64,000 bases of DNA from Sphingomonas sp. KR3-1 (GCF_040049295.1 NZ_JBDZDQ010000001.1:1984001-2048000); one strand, 5' to 3'. Shown: positions 48,939-57,876, counted from the stretch's first letter. The notes: generated from the sequence alone by a model not told the origin. Program-made: numbers and translations.

Positions 48939-49367
48939 ATGCGTCTCGCTATCACCGCCGCCTTGTTCTGCGCCGCCGCCACCCCGGCCCTCGCCCAGCA
49001 GGCGCAGCCCCAGCCGACCACCCGCGACAAGGCCGAGGCGCTCGCCAAAGCGCTCAACAATCCGATGGTCCAAGAAGCCGGCGCCGCGATGCTGAGCAAC
49101 CTCGCCGGCATCCTCCTCGATACCCGTGTCGGCCCCGCCGCCCATTATGTCGATCCGACGATCGGCGAGCAGGAAACGCTTCGCGACATCCAGCGCCGCA
49201 ACGATCCCGAGTTCGAGAAGCGCTTCCACGATCAGGCCCGCCGCGCGGTCGCCACCGCCGGCAAGCTCACCCAGGACGGCATCGCGATGCAGGACTCGCT
49301 CGACCAGACCGCCGCGCGCCTGCGCGCCGCGCTGGCGCCGCTGCGTGGGATGCTCAACGCCAAATAA
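48939..49367 (+). CDS. Small exported protein of unknown function
   Basis: 142 residues. The signal peptide (1-19, cut near PALAQQ) is clear. The mature part is helical with KAEALAKALNNPMVQEAG and a C-terminal DSLDQTAARLRAALAPLRGM. No family is recognised. A GGGAGAG ribosome-binding site precedes the ATG. Confidence 0.75.
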   Translation: MRLAITAALFCAAATPALAQQAQPQPTTRDKAEALAKALNNPMVQEAGAAMLSNLAGILLDTRVGPAAHYVDPTIGEQETLRDIQRRNDPEFEKRFHDQARRAVATAGKLTQDGIAMQDSLDQTAARLRAALAPLRGMLNAK

Positions 49368-49370
49368 GCC

Positions 49371-49718
49371 TCAGCCGATGATCGTCGCGCTCACCCGCGG
49401 CGCCGGGGCGATGCCGAGCAGAAGGCCGAAGATTCCGAAGACCATCAGCTTGGCGACGCGCTCGCCCAGCTCCTCGTGTATGCCGGTCGCCTCGCGCTCG
49501 GCCGCTTCGGTGAGCAGCGCGCGGGCTTCCGCCGCATCGTCGCGCATCACCCGGATCGGGATGCCGCCCAGCGCCAGCGTCAACGGGCAGGCGGCGCGCG
49601 CATGCTCCAGATTGCCGGCATAGGCGAGCAGGCCATTCCACTCGAACAATGACAGGATCACCAGCGCCTGTGGCTGGCTATAGGCAATCGCGACCGTGTC
49701 GAAAGCATCGTCCCCCAT
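49371..49718 (-). CDS. DUF2007-like putative signal-transducing protein
   Basis: 115 residues. The N-terminal 65 residues match the DUF2007 pattern (VAIAYSQPQALVILSLFEWN, then GGIPIRVMRDDAAEARALL). A C-terminal hydrophobic segment, LMVFGIFGLLLGIAPAP, may be a membrane anchor. The role is unknown; relatives are PII-like in fold. It converges with the previous gene, with 3 bases between stops. Confidence 0.7.
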   Translation of the reverse strand: MGDDAFDTVAIAYSQPQALVILSLFEWNGLLAYAGNLEHARAACPLTLALGGIPIRVMRDDAAEARALLTEAAEREATGIHEELGERVAKLMVFGIFGLLLGIAPAPRVSATIIG

Positions 49719-49793
49719 GCGATGAGGCTCTCAAATGCACGGCTCGCCTGCAAGCGCTTTACGCGAGCGCATCCCGAGTCCTAAAGCGGGCCG

Positions 49794-50465
49794 ATGTGGC
49801 AGCTCTATCAATTCCCGCTATGTCCCTTCTCGCGCAAGGTCCGGCTGCTGCTGGGCGAGAAGGGCGTCGGCTATGAGCCGGTGCGCGAATCGCCCTGGCT
49901 GCGGCGCGACGAGTTCCTCGATCTGAACCCCACCGGCCAAGTGCCGGTGATGGTCGATGACGAGCGCGGGGTCACGCTGATCGATTCCACGGTGATCTGC
50001 GAGTTCTTCGAGGAGACGGTGAACAAGGCGCCGATGCTCAACGGCACCGCCACCGATCGCGCCGAGATCCGCCGCCTGGCGATCTGGTTCGACACCAATT
50101 TCTATGCCGAGATCACCGCGCCCTTGCTCCACGAGCGCATGCTTAAGCGCGTCGTCTACAAGCAGTCGCCCGACGGCCAGGCGCTGCGCAACGCGATGAA
50201 GGCGGCGGTCAACCATCTCGATTATATCGATTATCTGCTCGATCACCGCACCTGGCTGGCCGGCCCGACGATGAGCCTCGCCGATCTTGCCGCCGCGGCG
50301 CAGATCTCGATCGCCGACTATCTCGGCGGCATCGACTGGAAGAGCCATGAGCAGGCCAAGGGCTGGTATATCCGCATGAAGAGCAGGCCCAGCTTCCGCC
50401 CTCTTTTGAGCGAGCGCATGGAAGGCATCCCGCCGCCCGCCGACTATGAGAAGCTCGACCTTTAG
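49794..50465 (+). CDS. Glutathione S-transferase family protein
   Basis: 223 residues. The N-terminal thioredoxin fold has YQFPLCPFSRKVRLLLGEKG (CPFS in the catalytic position), NPTGQVPVM and the glutathione-contact DSTVICEFFEE. The C-terminal helical domain has MSLADLAAAAQISIADYLGG. The substrate is unknown. The Cys-Pro-x-Ser motif fits the omega/beta-like or FtsZ-like bacterial groups. Confidence 0.9.
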   Translation: MWQLYQFPLCPFSRKVRLLLGEKGVGYEPVRESPWLRRDEFLDLNPTGQVPVMVDDERGVTLIDSTVICEFFEETVNKAPMLNGTATDRAEIRRLAIWFDTNFYAEITAPLLHERMLKRVVYKQSPDGQALRNAMKAAVNHLDYIDYLLDHRTWLAGPTMSLADLAAAAQISIADYLGGIDWKSHEQAKGWYIRMKSRPSFRPLLSERMEGIPPPADYEKLDL

Positions 50466-50478
50466 GGTGTCCTTCCCG

Positions 50479-50555
50479 TCACCCCGGCCTTGAGCCGGGG
50501 TCCCGCTACCTCGACCAGCGAGAAGAAGGCGGATTCGGCTCAAGGCCGGGATGAC
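50479..50555. repeat. Palindromic intergenic repeat, copy 2
   Basis: The left arm is CACCCCGGCCTTGAGCCGGG and the right arm GGCTCAAGGCCGGGATGAC, separated by about 25 bases. It is related to the element at 33561-33638. It begins 14 bases after the stop of the GST gene. Confidence 0.75.
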
Positions 50556-50614
50556 GAACTGGAAACGCGGGAGCCTCACGCCTTCTCATCGGTTCATCAG
50601 CCGAGGAGAAAGCG

Positions 50615-51226
50615 ATGCTCGAACATCTTCCCCATTGGCTCGGCAAGGCGCTGAGCCCGCTGCGTGCCGGCGCGGACAAGCTGGTGATCGTCCGGCCCGA
50701 ACTGGCTGGCGACGGCGTGATCCATCTCGCCAGCCCGGCCTTCGCCAATGGCGCGCGCCTGCCCGATCGCTTCACTGCGGACGGCGAGGGCGTTTCGCCG
50801 CCCTTGTTCTGGACCGGGGTGCCCGAGGGCACCGAGCGGCTGGTGTTGATCGTCGAGGATCCCGATGCGCCGACGCCCCAGCCCATGGTCCACGCGATCG
50901 TCTGGGGTCTGCCGCTCTCCGGCGATCTCAAGGAGGGCGATATCCGTCCAGACGAGGGCGAGGCGCTCGGCGAGGATGTCGGCCGCAACAGCCGCTTCGC
51001 CGAGGGCTGGCTGCCGCCCGATCCGCCCAACGGGCATGGCGAGCACAATTATGCCTTCCAGCTCTTCGCGCTGGGCGCCGGCCCCGAACCGGGCGAGAAT
51101 CCCGGCCGCGGCGAAGTGCTGCGCGTCATGGAAGGGCGGGTGCTGGCAGCAGGGCTGCTCACTGGCACCTATTCGCGCGGCGAGGAAGCGCCGCTCGGGC
51201 CGGTCGGCGCGGGTGCGGTGGCCTGA
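50615..51226 (+). CDS. YbhB/YbcL (PEBP-like) protein
   Basis: 203 residues. The phosphatidylethanolamine-binding-protein fold is shown by SPPLFWTGVPEGTERLVLIV, DPDAPTPQPMVHAIVWGLP and the late PPNGHGEHNYAFQLFAL. The bacterial members have no firmly known role. There is no signal peptide. An AGGAGAAAG ribosome-binding site is present and a terminator follows. Confidence 0.88.
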   Translation: MLEHLPHWLGKALSPLRAGADKLVIVRPELAGDGVIHLASPAFANGARLPDRFTADGEGVSPPLFWTGVPEGTERLVLIVEDPDAPTPQPMVHAIVWGLPLSGDLKEGDIRPDEGEALGEDVGRNSRFAEGWLPPDPPNGHGEHNYAFQLFALGAGPEPGENPGRGEVLRVMEGRVLAAGLLTGTYSRGEEAPLGPVGAGAVA

Positions 51227-51260
51227 GCTTGCACTGTAGGATTTTGCGTGTTGCTGTGGT

Positions 51261-51290
51261 GCGGCCGGGTCAAATGCCCGGCCGCTCTTT
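51261..51290 (+). terminator. Rho-independent terminator after the YbhB-like gene
   Basis: GCGGCCGGG, loop TCAAATG, CCCGGCCGC, then TCTTT. It lies 34 bases after the stop. Confidence 0.75.
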
Positions 51291-51407
51291 GCAGGGTTGA
51301 TAATGCGTGCGGCTGGTCTCGCGGAACCAGGCCCGACGTCCAAAGCGAATTGCCTCGCGCGCGCACGCGCGTGAATGTCCTGGCTTTCGTGACTTTCCGG
51401 GCCCGGC

Positions 51408-52259
51408 TCAGCCGTTCACGATCGTCCCGCCATTGGGATGCAGCACCTGGCCCGACATGTAGCTGGCATCCTCGCAGGCCAGGAACAGGAAGGCCGGCGC
51501 CACCTCATTGGGCTGGCCCGGCCGGCCCATCGGCGTGTCCTCGCCGAAATGTTCGAGCTTCTCCCGCGACGCGCCGCCCGAGGGGTTGAGCGGCGTCCAG
51601 ATCGGTCCCGGTGCCACCGCGTTGACGCGGATACCCTCGCCGACCAGATTCTCGGACAGGCTGCGGGTGAACGCCGTGATCGCGCCCTTGGTGCTCGAAT
51701 AGTCGAGCAGTTCCTTCGAGCCCTGGTACATGGTGATCGAGGTGCAGTTGACGATCGCCGCGCCCTTTTTAAGGTGCGGGCGCGCGGCCTGGGTCAGGAA
51801 GAACATCCCGAAGATGTTGGTCTGGAAGGTGCGCCGCAGCTGTTCCTCGGTGATGTCGGTGATGTCCTTGTCGGGATGCTGCTCGCCGGCATTGTTCACC
51901 AGCACGTCGATCCGGCCGAACCTCTCGATAACCTGGGCGACTGCCTGGTCGCAGAAGCCCTTCTCCCCGATATCGCCGGCGATGGTCAGCGCCGCGCGGC
52001 CCTCGGCGCGGACGATCTCCGCGGTCTTCTCCGCGTCGTCATGCTCGCACAGATAGAGGATCGCCACATCGGCGCCCTCGCGCGCATAGAGCGCGGCGAC
52101 GGCGCGGCCGATACCGCTGTCGGCGCCGGTGATCAGCGCGACCTTGCCCTGGAGGCGTCCGGAGCCGGGATAGCGCGGCTCCCATTCGGGCTTGGGCTCG
52201 AGCGCGCTCTCCTGTCCGGGCAGCGCGTCTTCGTGGATCATCTCGGCGGTTTCGCTCAT
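51408..52259 (-). CDS. SDR-family oxidoreductase (YghA-like)
   Basis: 283 residues. After a 35-residue lead, the NAD(P) motif ITGADSGIGRAVA, NNAGEQHPDKDI, the catalytic Ser in NCTSITMYQG and Y-x3-K in LLDYSSTKGAITAF are all present. C-terminal RVNAVAPGPIWTPL and SGQVLHPNGGTIVNG complete the fold. The long N-terminal lead with EPRYPGSGRLQGK is typical of YghA-like enzymes, which are often induced by stress. The substrate is unknown. Confidence 0.9.
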   Translation of the reverse strand: MSETAEMIHEDALPGQESALEPKPEWEPRYPGSGRLQGKVALITGADSGIGRAVAALYAREGADVAILYLCEHDDAEKTAEIVRAEGRAALTIAGDIGEKGFCDQAVAQVIERFGRIDVLVNNAGEQHPDKDITDITEEQLRRTFQTNIFGMFFLTQAARPHLKKGAAIVNCTSITMYQGSKELLDYSSTKGAITAFTRSLSENLVGEGIRVNAVAPGPIWTPLNPSGGASREKLEHFGEDTPMGRPGQPNEVAPAFLFLACEDASYMSGQVLHPNGGTIVNG

Positions 52260-52348
52260 CGGGGCATCCTCGTGGAATGCCTTGGGAAACCGGTGTGGCG
52301 GGCCGAGGTTCCGCCTTGTCGCGGCCGCCGCCGCCGGCTCGCAGGGGT

Positions 52349-52444
52349 TCAGCCGATGTGGCTGAAACCCTGCAGGCCGACCGTGGCGATCGTCATTGCG
52401 GTGAGCGTGAACGATGCCACACCGATCATCAGGCTACGGGTCAT
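52349..52444 (-). CDS. Small single-helix membrane protein (31 residues)
   Basis: The sequence starts MTRSLMIGVASFTLTAM and ends GLQGFSHIG. GGGAGAGG lies seven bases before the ATG. A hydrophobic helix covers most of the chain. It follows a second small gene on the same strand, 35 bases apart. It is too short for normal annotation, but the strong ribosome-binding site and its neighbour support it. The function is unknown. Confidence 0.55.
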   Translation of the reverse strand: MTRSLMIGVASFTLTAMTIATVGLQGFSHIG

Positions 52445-52479
52445 GCTTATCCTCTCCCTTCCGTCCGGTCCGCCGCCGA

Positions 52480-52587
52480 TCATGCGACCGGAAGCGCCGA
52501 CGCCGAGAAGAGCAGGATGCCATAGCTGAGAACGACTGCGCCGATGACGGCAACACTGTGCTGAAGCGAGCTGATACGTACGGCCAT
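52480..52587 (-). CDS. Small single-helix membrane protein (35 residues)
   Basis: The sequence starts MAVRISSLQHSVAVIGAVVL and ends FSASALPVA. AGGGAGTAAG is upstream of the ATG. One hydrophobic helix spans about residues 11-28. It is first in a two-gene unit with the 31-residue gene. A sigma-54-like promoter motif lies 63 bases upstream. The function is unknown. Confidence 0.6.
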   Translation of the reverse strand: MAVRISSLQHSVAVIGAVVLSYGILLFSASALPVA

Positions 52588-52649
52588 TTTAACTTACTCC
52601 CTGTGTGTTCGGCTTGCCGGACCATCCGGCCTGCCGATGCCAGATGATT

Positions 52650-52665
52650 TGCAGGGAGCGTGCCA
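52650..52665 (-). promoter_or_regulatory. Candidate sigma-54 (RpoN) promoter
   Basis: On the minus strand TGGCACGCTCCCTGCA agrees with the consensus TGGCACG-N4-TTGCA at all but one position, with correct spacing between GG and GC. It points to the two small membrane-protein genes. An RpoN gene elsewhere in the genome is assumed, not seen. Confidence 0.45.
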
Positions 52666-52786
52666 GTTTTCTAAGTGCTTGATTTTACTAGAGGCGCGTT
52701 AGAAAGTTACACGCGGTTGGGAAATTTCACACCAAGCTATGGTGGATTTCACCAATCAAAGGCGGACAGTGACTGTCCGATTCCGG

Positions 52787-53836
52787 TCAGTCGACGCGGA
52801 TGCAGTTCCGCCCGCCATTCTTGGCGGCATAGCAGAGCTGGTCGGCGCGGTGGAATACGGTGCCGAACACCTCGCCGGGCTCCGCGGCGCTCAGGCCGGC
52901 GGAGAAGGTGATCTCGCCGAGCGGCGCGTCGGTCTCGCGCAGGCGATAGCGCTTGGCGGAGACGGCGACGCGGGCGCGGTCGAGCACGTCGCGCGCCGCC
53001 TTCGGGGCGAGGCCGGTGAACAGCACGACGAATTCCTCGCCGCCATAGCGGGCGACGAGATGGCCCTTGCAGGTGTCCGACAGCGCTTCGCCGAGCGCCT
53101 TGAGCACGCGGTCGCCGACGACATGGCCGAACCGGTCGTTGACCGACTTGAAGTGATCGACGTCGCACACCGCCATGCAGATCTTTGCGCCGGCGGCGGC
53201 CTTGGCCGCATAGGCCTCCTCAAAGGCGCGGCGGTTGGGCAGCCCGGTCAGCGGGTCCTTGCGGGCATTGTCGCGCGCTTCCTCGAGCTTGGTGCGCAGC
53301 TCATTGGCTTCGCGATTGGCGCTTTCGAGCCGTTCCTCGGCGCTGCGGACGCGCTCGATCATCGTCGCGGTGATCCGGCCGATCTCGATGCCGTCGCCGC
53401 CCGAGCTCTGCATCGCCTGCGCGCTCGCCGCCAGGTCGCGGCCGAAATCCTTGGTCTCGGCGCGCATCGCGCTGACCATGTCCTGAAAGCCCTCGACCTG
53501 CATCTGCGTCGCGGCGACCAGGCCCTGGGCCTTCTCGATCGTCGCGCTGGGCGTGCCGGCGACGGGGGCGTCGCAGCCCAGCGTCTCGATGTCGCGCCGG
53601 GTCAGCCGGATGCCGCCATCGGTGAGCGTGTGGACGGCGCGGGCGAGCGGCCCGTCGGGATTGGCGAGCAGCTGATAGGCAAAGGCATAGTTGGCCGGAT
53701 CGGGATCCAGCCGCTGATCGACCAGGAATTCACCGATGCGGTCGTACAGGTTGCGGGCGGCATCGCTGCCGCTTGTCGCCCGGACGGCCTTGGCCGCGAC
53801 CATGTGCCTCAATGCCTCACCAGAAGTTCGTCCCAC
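52787..53836 (-). CDS. Diguanylate cyclase (GGDEF domain)
   Basis: 349 residues. The N-terminal 160 residues are helical without a recognised sensor. A coiled-coil segment (about 155-195) leads to the GGDEF domain with DPLTGLPNRRAFEEA, CDVDHFKSVNDRFGHVVGD and the active-site YGGEEFVVL. The RxxD inhibitory site expected upstream is absent, so product inhibition may be weak. There are no membrane helices. It makes c-di-GMP. An ATG 11 codons later is an alternative start. Confidence 0.92.
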   Translation of the reverse strand: MGRTSGEALRHMVAAKAVRATSGSDAARNLYDRIGEFLVDQRLDPDPANYAFAYQLLANPDGPLARAVHTLTDGGIRLTRRDIETLGCDAPVAGTPSATIEKAQGLVAATQMQVEGFQDMVSAMRAETKDFGRDLAASAQAMQSSGGDGIEIGRITATMIERVRSAEERLESANREANELRTKLEEARDNARKDPLTGLPNRRAFEEAYAAKAAAGAKICMAVCDVDHFKSVNDRFGHVVGDRVLKALGEALSDTCKGHLVARYGGEEFVVLFTGLAPKAARDVLDRARVAVSAKRYRLRETDAPLGEITFSAGLSAAEPGEVFGTVFHRADQLCYAAKNGGRNCIRVD

Positions 53837-53928
53837 GGCAATAGGCTGCCGTGCGGCGGCAAATTACCGTCGAACTGCTAACATAGGATGAGCAAAATCG
53901 GCGCGGTCACCATTATTGCACCCGTATT

Positions 53929-54474
53929 TCAACGGGTGTGGGCCGCCCGATACTTCTGCACGGCTTCGAGCGACAGGCGAATATGGTCGGCCGGGCTCAT
54001 GTTCGAATGGACGAACAGCACCTTGCCGTTCGGCGCGATCACATAGGAGGTGCGGCTGGTGATCTTGGTCACCGTGCCGTCGGGCTTGGTGAGCGCGACA
54101 TCATACTTCTTGATGATGTCCGGGCTTGCCGCGGCGACGGCGAACTTGCCCGCGCACTTCTCGGCCGAGAAGGCTTCGAGCTTGTCGATATTGCCCGCGG
54201 TCATGCCGATCACGCTGGCGCCGGCCTTCTGGAAATCGGGCAGCGCCTCGGCGAACGCATGCGCCTCGGCATTGCAGCCATCGGTGAAGGCGGCGGGGAA
54301 GAAATAGAGGACGACCGGGCCCTTCTTGAGCGCGGTCTTGAGGTTCACCGTGAAGGGCTTGCCGGCCATCGCGCCGGGCGCGGTGAAGTCGGGCGCGCGC
54401 ACCCCGGTGTTGAGCGATGCCGTGGCCGGCACGGCAAGCGTCAGGGCAGCAGCGGCGATCAGCAATTTGCGCAT
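53929..54474 (-). CDS. Exported peroxiredoxin (PrxQ/BCP-like)
   Basis: 181 residues. A signal peptide (1-19, ending PATAS) directs it to the periplasm. The AhpC/TSA fold has FPAAFTDGCNAEAHAFAE with the peroxidatic Cys, and a second Cys in SAEKCAGKF that could be the resolving one. The usual Pro-x3-T-x2-C box is altered at the Pro but keeps Thr and Cys. It probably reduces peroxides in the cell envelope. Confidence 0.85.
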   Translation of the reverse strand: MRKLLIAAAALTLAVPATASLNTGVRAPDFTAPGAMAGKPFTVNLKTALKKGPVVLYFFPAAFTDGCNAEAHAFAEALPDFQKAGASVIGMTAGNIDKLEAFSAEKCAGKFAVAAASPDIIKKYDVALTKPDGTVTKITSRTSYVIAPNGKVLFVHSNMSPADHIRLSLEAVQKYRAAHTR

Positions 54475-54506
54475 GGCGATCCTCCTTCTTCCTTCAGTCC
54501 CGCCGG

Positions 54507-55574
54507 CTAGCGCGTGAATGCGATGCCGATCCGGGCGTGGGTGTCGTTCTTGCGATAGTCGTCCAGGGCTTCACCATAGCCGGTAAAGACCTGGCCGAAG
54601 AGATAGAAACCGACGCCCTTGGCAACCCGGGCGAGCGGATAGGAAACGAACAGCTCGGCCGCGCCCTTGCGCGTCTCGACATTGCCCCGCCCGGTGAGCG
54701 AGAGCTTCAGCCCGTCCTGCTGGCCGATCGCCGCGGTGAGCGAGGTATAGCCGAAATAGTCCTTCACATCGGGCGCGCTGCGGATCTGGCCGACATAGAA
54801 CCAGGCCTGGGGCGCGATATCGAGATGCCAGTCGCCGCCCAGGTCGAAGCTTTTCTCGGCGCGCAGGAACACGCGGTTGAGATCGACCGAATCGAGCTCG
54901 CCCCGCCCGTTCGAATCATGCCGATAGCCGATCGCAACCTTGGTCGTGTCGTTGAACGGGATGTCGGCGTAGATCTCGGGGCTGTAGTTGGTCGAGCGGA
55001 ACGGCCCCGACGGCTGGTTCAGCGCCCAGAACATCGTCTGGGTGTAGGCGAAGCGCAGATTGCCGAGCTTGAGCGGGGCATTCTCGGCAAAGGGGCGGAA
55101 GGCGAAGCTCACCTGCAGCTTGCCGCCCGAATCCTTGAGCCCGAACGCGCCATAGACCGGCTCGTGCGGCTCGAAGCGGTCGACGAACGCCGAGGAGCTG
55201 CCGGTCGAACTCTGCACCACCGTCTCGCCCTCGGGAATCTCGGCGGCCGCATGCTGCTCGGCGGGCGGCACCGCGCGGCCGGCAACGCTGACCGGCACGT
55301 AACGTGCCTTGGCGAAGCCGTGCGGCGCCACGGTTGCCAGCGGCCCCGGCGCGCGCTCGAGCACCAGCCGGGTGCCGTCGATCGCGGTGATCTCGATCTG
55401 GCGCGGACCGGCGTCGGTCACCGCCACATCGCCCTCGTTGATCAGGAACACCTCCACGCCGCGCAGCGCCTCGGTCTCGGAGGCGGGCTGGGCGGGCACG
55501 GCGCGCAGGCTCTGAGCCGCGGCGGGCGTGGCGCAAAGCAGCGCGGCAGGGATCAGCAGGCGGCGCATGGGCAT
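54507..55574 (-). CDS. pldA: PldA, outer-membrane phospholipase A1
   Basis: 355 residues from the ATG at 55574; a longer frame and an ATG two codons later are alternatives. The signal peptide ends near PAAAQS. An extra domain of about 100 residues precedes the barrel. The barrel part has the catalytic H-x-S and Asn region YRHDSNGRGELDSVDLNRVF, then barrel strands to the end FTR. It hydrolyses misplaced phospholipids in the outer membrane. Confidence 0.88.
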   Translation of the reverse strand: MPMRRLLIPAALLCATPAAAQSLRAVPAQPASETEALRGVEVFLINEGDVAVTDAGPRQIEITAIDGTRLVLERAPGPLATVAPHGFAKARYVPVSVAGRAVPPAEQHAAAEIPEGETVVQSSTGSSSAFVDRFEPHEPVYGAFGLKDSGGKLQVSFAFRPFAENAPLKLGNLRFAYTQTMFWALNQPSGPFRSTNYSPEIYADIPFNDTTKVAIGYRHDSNGRGELDSVDLNRVFLRAEKSFDLGGDWHLDIAPQAWFYVGQIRSAPDVKDYFGYTSLTAAIGQQDGLKLSLTGRGNVETRKGAAELFVSYPLARVAKGVGFYLFGQVFTGYGEALDDYRKNDTHARIGIAFTR

Positions 55575-55639
55575 CGGCGGGTTGAGTGGCAGGGGTTTGT
55601 GACCTTGGCGAGTCAAAATCGGAGCGCTAGGGCATCCCC

Positions 55640-56437
55640 ATGCCAGTGACCGCCGCCGATATCGCCCTTGCCGAACGCCTTGCCGATGCGGCGGGCGCGG
55701 CGATCCTCCCCTATTTCCGCGCCGAGCACGGCGTCGAAGCCAAGGACGACCAGTCCCCGGTCACCCTTGCCGACCGCGCCGCCGAGGAGGCGATGCGCAA
55801 GCTGATCATCGCCGAGCGGCCGATGGACGGCATCCAGGGCGAGGAGTTCGGGGTGCGCGAGGGGACGAGCGGTCGCGTCTGGGTGCTCGATCCGATCGAC
55901 GGCACGCGCGCCTTCATCGCCGGCCGCCCGATCTTCGGCACGCTGATCGCGCTGATCGAGGAAGGATGGCCGCTGCTCGGCATCATCGACCAGCCGGTGA
56001 CCAAGGAGCGCTGGCTCGGCGTGATGGGCCGCCCGACGCTGTTCAACGGCAAGCCGGCCGAGACGCGCCGCTGCCGCGACCTCAAGGACGCGATCCTCGC
56101 CACGACCTCGCCCGCCCTGTTCGGCGACGACCAGCTCCATGCCTTCGAGCATCTCGACGCCGCGGTGATGAGCGTGGTGCTCGGCGGCGACTGCTATAAT
56201 TATGGCTGCGTCGCCAGCGGCTGGATGGACGTGGTGGTCGAGGCCGGGCTCAAGCTCCACGACTTCGCGGCGCTGGTGCCGATCGTCGAGGGCGCGGGCG
56301 GGCGGATGTGCGACTGGCAGGGCGATCCGCTCCACGCCGGCAGCAACGGCGAAGTCGTGGCGGCGGGCGACCCGGCGCGGATCGACGACATCCTCGAGGC
56401 GCTGGCCTGCCGCGGGGATCACCAACACGGACATTGA
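55640..56437 (+). CDS. hisN: Inositol-monophosphatase-type histidinol-phosphatase
   Basis: 265 residues. The metal-binding motifs are GIQGEEFG, WVLDPIDGTRAFIAGRPIFG and, near the C-terminus, ASGWMDVVVEAGLKLHDFAA. TRAFIAGRP after the DPIDG motif is typical of the HisN histidinol-phosphatases of actinobacteria and alphaproteobacteria rather than SuhB. The substrate call is from family pattern. It would complete histidine biosynthesis. Confidence 0.85.
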   Translation: MPVTAADIALAERLADAAGAAILPYFRAEHGVEAKDDQSPVTLADRAAEEAMRKLIIAERPMDGIQGEEFGVREGTSGRVWVLDPIDGTRAFIAGRPIFGTLIALIEEGWPLLGIIDQPVTKERWLGVMGRPTLFNGKPAETRRCRDLKDAILATTSPALFGDDQLHAFEHLDAAVMSVVLGGDCYNYGCVASGWMDVVVEAGLKLHDFAALVPIVEGAGGRMCDWQGDPLHAGSNGEVVAAGDPARIDDILEALACRGDHQHGH

Positions 56438-56566
56438 GCGCGCGACTCGAAAGGTCACGAAGGCCGCACCAATGGCGATTTTTCCGGCGCCTATTTTCCC
56501 GGTTTTCCCGCGATAACGCAAGTTTCTTGCGCGCGGCTTTTCCTATATTTCCAACAGTTTAAAGAG

Positions 56567-56588
56567 CGGCCGGATGCCGATCCGGCCG
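56567..56588. repeat. Perfect 9-bp inverted repeat in the hisN / VWA gene gap
   Basis: CGGCCGGAT-GCCG-ATCCGGCCG. On the minus strand it is followed by CTCTTT, so it could be a weak terminator of the VWA gene, 134 bases after its stop. The rest of the gap 56438-56721 shows nothing else. Confidence 0.5.
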
Positions 56589-56721
56589 TGGCAGCCAAGC
56601 AGGCGAAATCCTACATTGCAAGCCTTGGCGTGCATTGGCAGGCGCCGGGTTCAGGCTCGCTGCCAGCGCCCGCGATCCGTTCCCTGCTGCTTCCCGCAGG
56701 GCTGCGTGGGTGCTGCGTGAT

Positions 56722-57873
56722 CTAGCGGACGGCCTCGGCCGCAGCGTCGATCGTTTCGCGCGCATGCGATTCGTTGCCCTGCAAGCGCTCCCGATAGCGC
56801 TTCAGCCGAACCTGCAAGGCATTGTGACGCGCTTTGAGCAGCGCCTCGGCAGTATGGCGGAATGGCAATGCCGTGCCCTGCAGGGCCCGAGCCGACAGGT
56901 CGTTGCTCATCCGGAGGGTCTCGCCGCTTATTATGTTGTTGACGCAGAGCACGGCGCCGCTGGTCGCGTTCGAGGTACGCAGGATATTGCCGGAGACGGC
57001 GTTGCTCCGGCGCAGGACATTGCCGGATTGACGATTGGCCTCGCGCAGCCGCGCGAGCGTCTCGTCATAGTCGGCGCGGCTGTTGACGTTGACGAAGCTG
57101 CCGCCGCCGGCATCGGAGACTGCCTTCAGCGCTGCCGCTTCGCTCGATGGCAAGCCGAAGCCGATGATGTTGACGACTGCCCGGGTCTTGCCGCTGTTGA
57201 TCCTTCGCGCGGTCGCCACCGGATCGCCTCCGCACGTCTCCTCGCCGTCGGAGACGACATAGATGACCTGTTCTCCTGCGGTGGACGAGCGGGCGAGCAG
57301 CGCCTCCGCTCTTGCCAGGCCAGCGGCGAGCGGCGTCCAGCCCACCGCCCGAATCCGCGAGACCGCGGCACCAAGCTGCGTGCGATCGTTCGACATGGGA
57401 GCCAGAAGATCGACGCCCGCGCAGGACCTGGCCTTGCCCGCCGCGCTGTTGTCGCCCTGCTGCCCGAAGACGAGCAGCGACGCCTCCACGGACGACGGCA
57501 GCCCATCGACGAAGCGCGTGGCGGCCTCGCGGGCGAGCGCGAGCTTGGTCTGTCCGCCGATCCGGCCCGCCATCGAGCCCGAGCCGTCGATCGCCACGAC
57601 GACCCGAACCGGCGGAACGCGGGGCCCGATTCCGTCGCTCTTCCGTGGCTCCAACTCCGGCCGGTCCAGCCCGACTTCCTGGAAGCAGCGATCCGGATTT
57701 TCGGTGACGAACCGGCCGACATAGGCGCGCGCCTGCGCGGCCTCGCCGGCGTTGACGTTCTCCAGCGCCGCCGCCGCGTCCTTGGTGCCGTTCTGGGGGC
57801 CGCCGCATCCGCTTACGGCCATTGCCAGGAGACCGTAAACGCAGCCACGAGCGATCTCCCTGCACCGATCCAC
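56722..57873 (-). CDS. VWA-domain lipoprotein with 11-residue repeats
   Basis: 383 residues. A lipoprotein signal with lipobox VSGC (Cys23) anchors it. The VWA domain (about 90-270) has the MIDAS motif AIDGSGSMAG and VSDGEETCGGDP. Residues 283-326 form four tandem 11-residue units of pattern SGxxLxxxNxx, suggesting a hendecad coiled coil. The C-terminal 40 residues are charged and helical. The function is unknown. It ends a pair with the AsmA gene (3 bases between). Confidence 0.8.
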   Translation of the reverse strand: MDRCREIARGCVYGLLAMAVSGCGGPQNGTKDAAAALENVNAGEAAQARAYVGRFVTENPDRCFQEVGLDRPELEPRKSDGIGPRVPPVRVVVAIDGSGSMAGRIGGQTKLALAREAATRFVDGLPSSVEASLLVFGQQGDNSAAGKARSCAGVDLLAPMSNDRTQLGAAVSRIRAVGWTPLAAGLARAEALLARSSTAGEQVIYVVSDGEETCGGDPVATARRINSGKTRAVVNIIGFGLPSSEAAALKAVSDAGGGSFVNVNSRADYDETLARLREANRQSGNVLRRSNAVSGNILRTSNATSGAVLCVNNIISGETLRMSNDLSARALQGTALPFRHTAEALLKARHNALQVRLKRYRERLQGNESHARETIDAAAEAVR

Positions 57874-57876
57874 GGC

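Noticed and set aside
50615..50650. Downstream part of the repeat as a terminator of the GST gene
   Set aside because: The palindrome at 50479-50555 has no T-run, so I list it as a repeat and not as a terminator.
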